Source of the DNA: Epiperipatus broadwayi
Lineage: Eukaryota > Onychophora > Udeonychophora > Euonychophora > Peripatidae
DNA length: 64,000 nt
NCBI GenBank assembly: GCA_028023455.1
Contig: JAQFVV010006651.1
Span: 1 to 64,000 of the forward strand
Reading direction: 5' to 3'
Both the position numbers and the translations under genes were made by a program. The notes under the pieces were generated by a model. The model saw only the letters and a list, made by a program, of their open reading frames with translations. It was not told the DNA's origin and did no database searches. The first letter of the stretch is position 1, and every line of letters starts with the position of its first letter. Shown here piece after piece: positions 39,601 to 46,818 of the stretch.

Positions 39601-41668
39601 CAAAAAATTTTATCATCAATGTTTCTTTTACTCTTCTTTTCAATTCATTTTTTTTTGTAAAAGATAATCTCTGCAATGTCAAATAATATTTTATGACTTG
39701 TATTCAGTTTATGAATATACAAAGCTGAATTTTGATATCTATTTTTAACTCTACTCTTATGAACTTTATAACTCTTTTATTAAGACTTAATTTACTCTGA
39801 TTATATAAATTTTATGACAATTACACTGTATTTTATGAACTACCCCAGAAATAGATCTGCAACCAATTGATTGTTTTGAACTGTTTAGTAATGTATAAAT
39901 AGTTCAAAACAGTCAATAAATTGTAAATCTTTTCCTGGGGTAGTTTGCAAGATATCTTGTAATTGTCATAAAATTTATATAAACCAGATTAAATTAAGTC
40001 TTAGTGAAAGAATTAAAGTTCATAAAAGTAGAGTTAAAAGTAGATATTGAAACTCAGTTTTGTATGTTCATGAATTGAATACAGTCATAAAATATTATTT
40101 GACAATGCAGAGATTGTCTTTTACGAAAAAAAGTGAATTGAAAAGAAGAGAAAAAGAAACTGATGATAAAATTTTTTGAATCTGAGGCTATCAGTCTCAT
40201 GAAGACTTTGATGTTAAAGGAAATTGATTGTTGAAGTGAATGATGGGAAGGCTATTTTGCTTTGTATATATATATTAGTTGAATTTCACGGGAGAAGGTC
40301 TATTTGTTAATAGATGAAACCATCGTTGTGTAAGAATTTTAATACAATTTTGTTGTTTTGGCTATTGTAGTATTTAATTTTTACTATATAGTTTAGATAA
40401 ATAGTTTTTACTAAAAAAATTTTTTTTTATTATATTTATTTATTTTTTAAAGTAATATGCAAATGTGTTGGTTATCATGTAGGTGATGTTTTGTTGAATT
40501 TTTTTTTTAATTAACCCATTATACTGGTGATCATTTAGAATTTACTATTAAATACTCAATCCTCTTTTTTTCTTTTTTATTAAAAATTGAATTAAATAAT
40601 ATAAAAATTATTTGAATTTTAAAAAAATTTACATGGCTGCCTGTTTCACAAATTATTCAGATTATTGTAACATTTATTGTGTTCAATGTTTGTTCTATTC
40701 TCTGCAAATTAAAATAATGGTGAAGTAACAGGCTTAAGAATGAAAAATTTTGAATGGATTTTCAGATGACCAAAGTAAAAACAAAAATCTTAGTTTGCTT
40801 AGTTAAATGGAATTGTTTTGCTCATTTACTACTTGAATGTTTGAAAGTCACATGATTTCTCAAGAAACTAACTATCCTTTTATTTTTATGTGATTAAATA
40901 AAAGTAAATGTTTTTCAGAAATCTAATTTTAAAAAATTTCTTTGTATGAACAGTATTAGAATTTAAGTAATAAAGTAAGAAATTTACTAGCACAGTTTCA
41001 AACTAATTTTGAACAGAAAGCAATCATTCCTTTACACATGTATTTACTGTTATATCCAATCAACATTATTTTTGTTGAATGTTAGGAAACTCTCATCCAA
41101 TCCAATGCACAAGATATAATCATTTTTTTAGTTTGCTGACAAAAATTAAAATTTGTTGATTTTAAATTAATTAAAAGTAAATGATAAAAATACTATACTG
41201 ATGTACAAATATATTTGACATTTTTGCAATATTTTTATTATTGATAAGAGCTTATAGAAAACATTGGCAGTTTACTACTAAGAGGGATCAGATGGGTTTT
41301 TTTTTAATTTCCATAATTGTAGGTTTTTTATGAAGAACCTTTTTCAAATTAAATCTTTCATTTTTTTTAATACTATTTTATTAATAATGTGAATATATGG
41401 AAATTAAGTGATATCAGAAAAGAAATTTAATTGAGTAATGATGAAATTTTTATTAATAATGAAAATAGATGTAAGGGTTTTTTTTTCTTATTTTTTGCTT
41501 TTTAGCAAATAATATATATATATATATTTTACAGGGCTAAAATTCGGAATATTGAAGCTACAGAAGATGCAAAGCAAAAATTGATGGCAGAACGTTTAAA
41601 TAAGAAAGATAAACCTTCAGAATTTGTTCCATCCAATATGGCAGTTAATTTTGTCCAACATAATCGCT
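12628..41668 (+). CDS. C9orf78: C9orf78/TLS1 spliceosomal protein homologue, 7 internal exons (both ends missing)
   Basis: Join of 12628-12687, 13673-13727, 25341-25411, 30512-30595, 38074-38160, 39146-39277 and 41535-41668 (623 bp, about 207 residues). Every intron is GT-AG and every junction keeps phase. Diagnostic blocks, in order, are RKRQNG, DPFKLKTGGLVDM, GTTFSAETNRRDEDADMMKY, PEDALFELPEYLR, EEMLSNQMLSGIPEVDLGI, EDAKQKL and FVPSNMAVNFVQHNR. These follow human C9orf78 (289 aa) from about residue 29 to about residue 229. Known for the family: a nuclear protein of the spliceosome that binds the BRR2 helicase and affects 3' splice-site choice; fission yeast Tls1 acts on telomere-related splicing. 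The basic N-terminal exon and the C-terminal tail were not found in the window. If the last donor were not used, reading through it would add ten codons and a stop at 41698-41700. Identity is certain; the gene's full extent is not. Confidence 0.95.
12688..13672 (+). other. Intron 1 of the recognised gene (985 bp)
   Basis: GT-AG intron, AT-rich, with long T runs at about 13218-13237 and 13379. The frame at 13307-13537 is low-complexity. Confidence 0.85.
13673..13727 (+). CDS. C9orf78: C9orf78/TLS1 exon b
   Basis: 55 bp between TTTATTTTAG and GTT|GTAAGT. It encodes the stretch after RKRQNGIS (SALALGTKIPQVQEFVV), corresponding to the human region before DDPFQMKTGG. It ends on a complete codon (phase 0). 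Confidence 0.92.
17150..17780 (+). mobile_element. LTR-like promoter/leader with broken gag start
   Basis: Two tandem 120-bp units (17212-17331, 17332-17450), each with a TATA-like AGTATATAAAGAG and an AATAAA-like GCAATAAATCGCAG / GCAGTAAATCGCAG, resemble the core of an LTR. Immediately downstream, ACTTTGGAGTCATTATGG leads into a short broken frame (MASN, then KEKPKITIKLPYEK) and an acidic stretch. I infer a truncated LTR element; no partner LTR or pol was found nearby. Confidence 0.5.
17212..17450 (+). repeat. 120-bp tandem duplication with TATA-like box
   Basis: The units differ at a handful of positions (for example GATCAATTCCAGGTAG against GATCAATTTCAGGCAG). Each carries AGTATATAAAGAG, a TTGATTGATGGTAATAG block and TTCAGTATTTAATCATT. 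Confidence 0.9.
18760..19010 (+). mobile_element. Possible solo-LTR fragment
   Basis: TATA-like GCATATAAAGACACC at about 18777 is followed about 160 bp later by AAATAAATTG and a run ending CATATATCTTGTAAGTTTCA. The AATAAA-to-AAGTTTCATT layout resembles the candidate 3' LTR at 37.6 kb. No coding sequence is attached. The call rests on layout only. Confidence 0.3.
20235..20855 (+). repeat. Direct repeat, about 630 bp, copy 1
   Basis: Matches 21415-22058 almost end to end: both start at TATATGCyGTTACATTAATT and end at CAATAG. Differences are mostly A/T-run lengths and scattered substitutions. It contains an ATG at 20541 opening SNRSSNEGSDGNENLEQE and a small frame at 20747-20920 (see that entry). 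Possible interpretations are two copies of an element's leader or a duplicated gene fragment. Confidence 0.88.
20747..20920 (+). CDS. Small proline-rich ORF in the direct repeat, unidentified
   Basis: 57 codons starting MNGIIADPESYGFCNQ, continuing with LRPPPEQQTGL and a hydrophobic end (LLASIITQTIIIGHLM). The protein-like middle is kept in the second copy (21954-22100), with three replacement and two silent differences, so there is no clear purifying selection. TTATTGCAG precedes GACCCCGAA and ATATG|GTAAGA follows in copy 1, so it could be an exon. A competing longer frame (20740-20976) overlaps it. Not recognised. Confidence 0.3.
20856..21414. other. Spacer between the direct repeats
   Basis: AT-rich, with A or T runs near 21122, 21255 and 21368. 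No primer-binding-site-like sequence and no supported gene, so the flanking repeats are not obviously LTRs. Confidence 0.5.
21415..22058 (+). repeat. Direct repeat, about 630 bp, copy 2
   Basis: Second copy in the same orientation. The ATG-initiated frame at 21748-21939 (SNRSSNEGSDRNENLEQE start) runs 63 codons here and is broken earlier in copy 1. Sequence after CAATAG is unrelated to copy 1 and reads TATCGCAGGATTGGCACCAG. Confidence 0.88.
22850..23250 (-). pseudogene. Cys-rich reading-frame remnant, unidentified
   Basis: A GC-richer island in AT-rich surroundings. The minus-strand frame 23050-23244 (64 codons) is basic at its N-terminus (SSRERVHLKRKYS) and ends with CIQC, then YCQEC and EQHG, giving a CxxC...CxxC pattern that could bind zinc. 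The same frame continues past the stop with further Cys and Arg/Lys-rich sequence (VKDCVCRLTIPFHRLKG) to about 22860, interrupted by another stop. I do not recognise a family. It may be part of a transposon or captured gene. Confidence 0.35.
24113..24480 (+). pseudogene. Broken gag-like coding fragment
   Basis: Two short frames overlap at TAATG near 24199: a charged, coiled-coil-like piece (24113-24199, EKEMNEKDQKMIAEE) and a 58-codon piece (24199-24375). The second frame stays readable past its stop (WVKSLSQRIYGMIDQQDQMI) to about 24480. The Glu/Lys-rich coil recalls the N-terminus of the gag-like ORF at 50966, but similarity is not strong enough to assign it. Confidence 0.3.
25341..25411 (+). 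CDS. C9orf78: C9orf78/TLS1 exon c
   Basis: 71 bp between TTTTTTTTTACAG and AG|GTAAGT. It encodes TDPFKLKTGGLVDMKQVK and a basic tail. The KTGGLVDMK core is one of the most conserved parts of the family. It follows an 11.6-kb repeat-filled intron. Confidence 0.94.
28190..28960 (+). mobile_element. LINE remnant A (RT palm to C-terminal part)
   Basis: Broken frames follow the order of CR1/RTE-type LINE polymerases: CIRISDNLAVFMDN at the catalytic strand, then WDKSKYK (the LKINTKKT region), a KSELNC... stretch, CFIWSVVL (the YVWSVLLYG region), and DRMHIMRQGTVKDIIKE (the RHD-LLKDIIEG region). Stops and frameshifts throughout. The DD pair has been replaced by DN. Confidence 0.6.
29130..29950 (+). 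mobile_element. LINE remnant B (RT palm to C-terminal part)
   Basis: The frame 29139-29336 carries FNCADDITLI, with the catalytic ADD at 29241-29249, as in CR1/RTE/Jockey-type RTs. Downstream scraps keep the family order: NGYENWTLKK (the YGAETWTL region), a WSYDEM block (the FGHIMR region) and RWIDSIIP (the RRRWIDSI region). Same strand as remnant A, starting about 170 bp after it. Frameshifts and stops show it is dead. Confidence 0.7.
30512..30595 (+). CDS. C9orf78: C9orf78/TLS1 exon d
   Basis: 84 bp between TTTATTTATAG and AT|GTAAGA. An acidic stretch (GEEDDD) is followed by LGTTFSAETNRRDEDAD, nearly identical to the human LGTSFSAETNRRDEDAD. The final Met codon is split across the next intron. 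Confidence 0.95.
32089..32613. mobile_element. MITE with about 190-bp terminal inverted repeats
   Basis: The first 50 bp, starting AATATATAGGGTATATGAGC, equal the complement of the last 50 bp with one mismatch. Pairing continues inward to about 32280 and 32425 (CATATATGCTGAAAAGATAA against its complement). The core (32300-32420) matches the two interspersed repeats at 3.4-4.3 kb, including GGATGGACGGTTGAAGAGTT. No transposase. AT-only flanks prevent a firm call of the target duplication. Confidence 0.88.
34650..36630 (+). pseudogene. Gypsy pol: RT, RNase H and integrase remains
   Basis: Motifs occur in family order across all frames. RT: PIIKNGEIRLYRNYQ, GKIFIKINLCQAYL, FKVKQLSFEIFTALTIFQRV, with the YLDD position reading YFNA. 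Connection: LQAFLGLMNYYKN. Integrase H2C2 finger: LLHSGHPSIIWMKM, then NCHRCQ. Integrase core: NHAGP (first catalytic Asp now Asn), DAYSKWLKV, ILLNNGLAF (second Asp now Asn), SNGIVEQ (Glu kept). C-terminal: GKSPAEMMFGRKLR. Many stops; not functional. The longest surviving pieces are 36127-36354 and 36435-36626. Confidence 0.85.
36631..37090. other. Gypsy remnant, post-integrase region
   Basis: No motif beyond the integrase end. A run of ten or more C residues lies at about 37046-37056. Probably the degraded 3' end of the element before its LTR. Confidence 0.4.
37325..37465. repeat. Cluster of CAGTCTA-type motifs in the candidate LTR
   Basis: AGTCT or its complement AGACT recurs about eight times in 140 bp: CAGTCTACAG, GCAGTCTATGAG, TAGTCTATAA, GCAGTCTAAAAG, TAGTCTACAG, GCAGACTAAG, AAGACTACAAG, GCAGTCTTTAA. 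This is consistent with reiterated regulatory sites in an LTR, or with eroded micro-tandem duplication. Confidence 0.6.
38074..38160 (+). CDS. C9orf78: C9orf78/TLS1 exon e
   Basis: 87 bp between TTTTTTAG and GA|GTAAGT. It starts with the G of the split Met codon, then MKYIEEQLALRKG, matching human MKYIETELKKRKG. The rest is a variable linker before the PEDALFELPE block in the next exon. Confidence 0.93.
38161..39145 (+). other. Intron 5 (985 bp)
   Basis: GT-AG, AT-rich, nothing recognised inside. Confidence 0.85.
39146..39277 (+). CDS. C9orf78: C9orf78/TLS1 exon f
   Basis: 132 bp between TTGTTTTGCAG and GA|GTAAGA. It encodes PEDALFELPEYLR and EEMLSNQMLSGIPEVDLGI, the strongest family signature; the human sequence has EEMLSNQMLSGIPEVDLGI without change. 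The donor lies about 78 bp upstream of a foldback of about 1 kb. Confidence 0.96.
39278..41534 (+). other. Intron 6 (2.3 kb)
   Basis: Nearly half is the foldback at 39355-40398. The remainder (40399-41534) is AT-rich with no recognised feature. Confidence 0.85.
39355..40398. repeat. Large foldback element, about 500-bp arms
   Basis: Left arm 39355-39882, spacer about 18 bp, right arm 39901-40398. Paired blocks from the centre outward: GTTTTGAACTGTTTAG with CAGTTCAAAAC-type sequence, CTACCCCAG with CTGGGGTAG, ACAATTACACTG with CTTGTAATTGTCATAA, GCCTTCCCATCATTTACTTC with GAAGTGAATGATGGGAAGGC, and GGTTTCATCTATTAACAAAT with ATTTGTTAATAGATGAAACC. Outer edges share ACTATATAGT. No open frame of note. 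It could be a long-arm MITE or an inverted duplication. Confidence 0.92.
41535..41668 (+). CDS. C9orf78: C9orf78/TLS1 exon g (last one found)
   Basis: 134 bp between TATTTTACAG and CGCT|GTAAGA. It encodes AKIRNIEATEDAKQKL, then FVPSNMAVNFVQHNR. In the human protein the next residues are FYHEE, so the split codon T|.. should be completed by a further exon starting with a Phe or Tyr codon remainder. I did not find that exon in the remaining 22.3 kb. Confidence 0.95.
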
Positions 41669-43455
41669 GTAAGAGAAATTATATATTAGTTTTAGATTAA
41701 ACACACCTTTTACATATGTTCATGCAGAGGTGATGAAACAGCCTTTTTTCATCTGGGTACTCAAATGCTTGATGGTAAAAATTGTATAACTTCCTTCTGT
41801 CTTTCATTGTTGTAATTAAGAATAGTTTACCAAAAAATAATTGAGTGGATAATTCAAAAAAACTTCTAAACTTTCTTAAAAATTTTCAGCTATCTGAAAA
41901 AATACACATTAAATTAAACCATAGTTTGTGAGCAAGATAAATGAATGCATCAATCTTGAGGCCTTTTGTATTCATTTATAATTATCTCTGAACATACTAA
42001 AGAGTATAGTTATCAATTATTATTTCATTTCCATTCAAAGTTTTTTTTTTTTCTTAATTTGAGTTAATGAAAGTGACTTTTAAATAGGATTGAAATTTTG
42101 CTTGAACTATTCAGACATGCAGATTCACAATTACAATCATGATATGGAGATTATTCTCATTGAAAGTTATCTTTACATTTTCTGATTTAAAGACAAATAA
42201 TAATTTACTTAATTCATTTACAGCATTGATATTTAAAAATTAACATTTAATTAATAGTATCGAACAGTAAAGTAATTAATTATTGATATCAATATAAACT
42301 TTCTAAATAAATATGCAATTTTGATATAGAGTCTACATGCAAAGAAACAACAAGTTTTTGTCTTAAAATGATACTATGGATTTTTCTGCAAATGAAAATA
42401 AGTAGTAACAGTAGAAGTTGATAGATTTAAAGAATATTAGAGATCAGTTTTTTTCAAAAGTTATGATACTAGAATCTTTTATTTTTGCTGTCAGTAAGAA
42501 TATAAACAGATTAAAAGAAATTCAGTCTTTGTAATATTTCTTGATAGATTATTTCAAAAACTATATGAAGTCAATATAATGGATTATAAAGCATTGACAC
42601 CACATTGAAATGAAGATTTAGTTTGAGAAACATTTATCATCTAATAAACACAAAAGAAAAAAATTATTGAATCTCACTAATGATTATAGGCCAGCATTAG
42701 AAATAAACATATCCCTTATGCTCGTTTTTCATAGAAATGTAATACTTGCTTATCAGTGATGAAAACACCATTATATTACAATCATATTTTTTTATATTTT
42801 ATAAGATTAACTAGGACCATTAATCATTAGCTAACATAACTTGATATTGATTATCAATCATTATTGAGTATTTAACTGGGGTGGCCATGAGCTTATTATT
42901 AAAAGAGAAATTGTAAACTTACGATTCATTTGACAGGATTTGAACCCCAAGTTGTAAGTGCCAGCAAATCTTTAAATTGATATTCCATAAGGTTTTTTTT
43001 TTTAAAAATTAATTCTATTCTATTATTCTGTAATGTAAAAGTCTTTTACAGTAATATATATCAACCATTAAGAACTTTTTTTTTAGTAATAAATGTCTAT
43101 AAATTTTCATCCATTTTGTAAGATGTTAAACATAATTAAGAAGTCATTGGTGATGTTTTTCGTAGAATATTCTGGAGCGAATTGTTTGCACTTTGCTAAT
43201 GCATGATTATCATCTCTCAAAATATAAAATAAAATATGCAGCTTTTGATAGGAATCAGTTAACTGTTTTCATTTTTACTTTTAATACTATTTCAAATTTT
43301 AAATCTAAAATGGTTTAGTGTCAGATACTTAAAAAGATTTTTTATTTATTATATTTTATGTATTAACATCAAAAGTGGAAATTAATAAAATTCCTTATGC
43401 TGTTCTTTCATATAAATTGCAATAAATAATAAAAATCACAGTTATATAAATATTA
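41669..43455. other. Presumed last intron, first part; nothing recognised except a possible SINE
   Basis: AT-rich. Around 42900-42970 the minus strand reads GGGGTTCAAATCC, a good match to a tRNA-type B box, in a GC-richer patch; this may be an old tRNA-derived SINE. The next C9orf78/TLS1 exon was not found. Confidence 0.4.
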
Positions 43456-43810
43456 ATAATAATTATATATAAAAAGTCTTTTTGGCACATGGTTTCATGA
43501 CCTTTTCAAATGTATGCATATATTATAACATTATGAGATGTGATGTGATGTGATGCACTGTGACTTCTCCTTAAACGGAGTCAGGAATCTCTCAGCAGCT
43601 ATGCTCAGAGAAACCTGTTAGCCACTTTACCTTCCTTTTCCATTGTCCACCCTAAGTTTTCCCATAACAAAATAAAACATCAGTAAAATAGAATAAAATC
43701 TTCATATAGAGATCCAATATAACTTCAAAGAATTAATTATATAACATAACAATATACAGAATAAATAATGTGTATATTATACAATTTTAAATGAACTATT
43801 TTATAAAATT
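43456..43810 (-). mobile_element. Penelope-like 3' region, inverted partial copy
   Basis: The reverse complement matches 44260-44525: ATCTTCATATAGAGATCCAA here against TTGGATCTCTATATGAAGAT there, and flanking CATAACAATATACAGAATAA with its complement. A segment of about 110-130 bp at 43540-43665 (TGATGTGATGTGATG start, GC-richer) has no counterpart and looks like an insertion or replacement. Arm order (inverted, then direct) is typical of Penelope-like elements. Confidence 0.7.
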
Positions 43811-44079
43811 TTCTTTCATTTTTAATTGACTAGATATTAATTAAATTTATTGAAATTATATAAATATTTATACAATTATTTGAGTTATGTTGACTGTAAC
43901 ATGTTTAATATATTTGTCCTTTTTTTTTTTGATCTTTAATATAGAAAAACTAGCATTTTTTATTTAAATAATGGGAGTCTATCTCAAGTATTTTTATTTT
44001 ATTTCTTATATTTAACTTATTTTTTTTATCATGTCTATATCCATATTAATGAAGATTGATATTTTTAAAATCAGGCAAA

Positions 44080-44525
44080 TTCCCATACCATAAAAAAACA
44101 TTAAACCTTTAAATTAATTATTAAAGATCTAAAAAGAAGACACATATATGAAATGTATTACATTAAGCATAATTTAAATAATTATCTGAATATTTATAAA
44201 ACTTCAATAAATTTAGTTAACAACTAGTGAATTAAAAATGAATGGAAAATTATATAAAATAGTATATATAAAGTTGTATAACATATATATTATTTATTCT
44301 GTATATTGTTATGTTGTATATGTAATTCTATGAAGTTATATTGGATCTCTATATGAAGATTTTATTTTATTTTACTGATATTTTATTTTGTTATTGTTGT
44401 TATTTTCCTTCCATTATAGAACACTAAATGGTGTTGCATCTGCAATAATTGGTTAATATTATAATAGATGCTTAACATTTGAAAAGGGCATGAAACTATA
44501 TACCAAGAAAGACTTTTTATGTATT
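44080..44525 (+). mobile_element. Penelope-like 3' fragment, copy at 44 kb
   Basis: The start encodes FKLIIKDLKRRHIYEMYYIK, which aligns with LNYIKDPKRRQIYETFYIK at 60.3 kb, the end of the GIY-YIG endonuclease region. The non-coding rest matches 60400-60660 (GAAAATTATATAA, CTCTATATGAA, CTTAACATTTGAAAAG, AGACTTTTTATGT). Confidence 0.7.
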
Positions 44526-45800
44526 AATATATATATATATTTATTTATTGTTGTATATAATTTTATTATTTATTATAATTTATCCATTACATATTATGCT
44601 TTTATTAAAGAAATAGTTGATTTGCCAAACTTAGTATACCAAAAGCAAAGAATTAACACCTTTTAAGATTAAGAAGTCACATATATGCAAAAAAAACAAC
44701 AACAAAGATATTGAATTTTATTGAAATGCTATCAAAATATTATATCAACACATGAGAAAAAAATATAAAACTGACTTTATTAATCAAATGTATAAGATTA
44801 AAATGAGCATAATAATATTAAATTAAATTTTAGTATATAATATATATGTATAATATATATAATAATACATTGTTTCTATTTCATATATGTTTCAGTAAAA
44901 AATGACTGGTTTTCTCTAAACTGCCTGCAATGTTATCACTGAATCATAACACAATCTATTTACACAAAAATTTTCTAGTTTGTGTCTGAATCATGAGTTC
45001 ATGAAATGTGATAATTTGTTTTGTACTTGATCCATGATAAAACAATAAATAGTCTACTGTTAAATTACTACTACTCAAACATTCGAAATAGTTCAAATTG
45101 TGTATGGCATCAAATCCACGACTTACAAGAATATTTGCAAGTGGTTTATAAGATTTCTTGATAAAAGGGAAAGCATTAAAGATGAACTACAAAGATGCAA
45201 AACATATTGTCACATTTCATGTCATAACTAGTGATCTAAGCACAATAGTATCTTAAAACATATTGTCACATTTCATGTCATAACTACATGTATTGATTCA
45301 GAGATGAGGCTGCGGGCAGCTTGGAGAGAAAATTATAATTACTTTTTTATTGGAACGAACAATGCATATGAAAACTATAAAGACTCATCAAATCAAAAAT
45401 AGATCTTGTAAATGAAGAGGGCAAAAAAGTTTTTCCAATTCATTTATTATACAATTTATTTTCAGTTATATACGCATGACATAATAAAAATAAAGTATAT
45501 TTTGAAACAAAATTGGACAATTTTTAAAAATCATTTAAAAAATATTATAGAGAGCTATTAACAAAATAATAATTTAAAAAAAAAAAAAAAAAACTGTTTT
45601 AAGGAGACAAAATCAATACTAATTATTTTTAATAAATTTCTTATAAAAGTAAAATTAACAAATAGTTTTTTAAAAAATTATTTTTTTATATTTTTTATTA
45701 GTAAATGAAAAAAAATGTTACAAATTTAATATGAAGATGTTTAATAGTTAAATGTCTATTTGTATACATTGTGAAATTTGTCTTACTTATTATATAGTAT
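44526..45800. other. AT-rich stretch with a short duplication
   Basis: A 33-bp direct duplication containing CATATTGTCACATTTCATGT occurs at about 45199 and 45256, spaced 57 bp. Otherwise nothing recognised. Confidence 0.5.
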
Positions 45801-46814
45801 TAATGATTTTAAAAAGTTAAGCTAAGATTTATGTTGTGACTTGTTAGTGAATGACCAAATATTAGAATTGCTTATCTAGTTCTAATTTAGATTAAGAGTC
45901 ATTGGTTCAAGATTACTAATTAGTGTTAAGAAAATGACCTTCGTTGTTGTATCCCCTTTCCCTTTTAGTATTTTGGTTTAGTTACAGTTACCAAATAGCA
46001 TTACCTCTCTATTTTCTGTTACAAACTGGTGCCCAGATGTGTAGCCCAATTATGATTTTTGGTTGCATGAGCTCAATAATTATATTTAATTGCATATTCA
46101 CTTAAAATGATTATATAAACTTGCATAAAAATGAAATGAAAGATAAAAAGGAAATATATACTGATGGTTTGTACAAAATAGCAATATATTAAAACAAGGT
46201 AATGAAAATGAAAGGCGGTATGTTTTATATTCAGGTGAAACTTATACAGAACCTTATGATGATCAATTAGGTACTTTGCAAATTAATCTCATTATCTCTA
46301 AATTTATACATAACAAAGTTTTTAGAAGGGAATATTGTGAAAATCCAAATGAATATTTGCAGAGTTTGGAAGAGTTGGTCTCATTAAATAAAATGAATGA
46401 AAGAGAAATTTGTTATTTCCAGTAATAGACTATATGAATCTGCCAAAGATTGGTGGTAATCTCTATTTGAAAAACCTAATACTTATGGGGATTACAAATA
46501 TTGTCTTCTCTCTACTTTTTGGAGGGAGAAAAAACAAGATAATATCAAGTGATACAAAAAAAATATAATGCTAGTATGGAAATTATACACAACTTTTCAG
46601 AAAGCCAGCTGCTAAGTTAAAAACATTGACAGCTCACCCTCTATATGAATATCATATTGTGAAAATTATGGGGAGGAATTTCCCAAAGTATATAATACAA
46701 ATTTTGGTTGCTGCGATGGATACACTGTAAAGGAAGTACTGGAAATACTTGAGGGTATAGAAATGAATGAATGCATTAATGATGGGAATTATAGACGAGA
46801 AAAGAAAATCCTCA
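45801..46814 (+). mobile_element. Older LTR element: LTR end, PBS-like site and gag remnant (left part)
   Basis: TGTTACA at 46017-46023 is followed by AAC and TGGTGCCCAGATGTG (46027-46041), a primer-binding-site layout. The gag remnant at about 46164-46800 includes VFRREYCENPNEYLQSLEEL, then in another frame SAKDWW and LFEKPN. These align with VKIFRGEIGENPHPYLYSLR, YAKDWW and LAKKPN in the gag-like ORF at 51273. The element is interrupted at 46815-46818 by the LTR element at 46819; its right part resumes at 55165. Confidence 0.65.
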
Positions 46815-46818
46815 ATAT

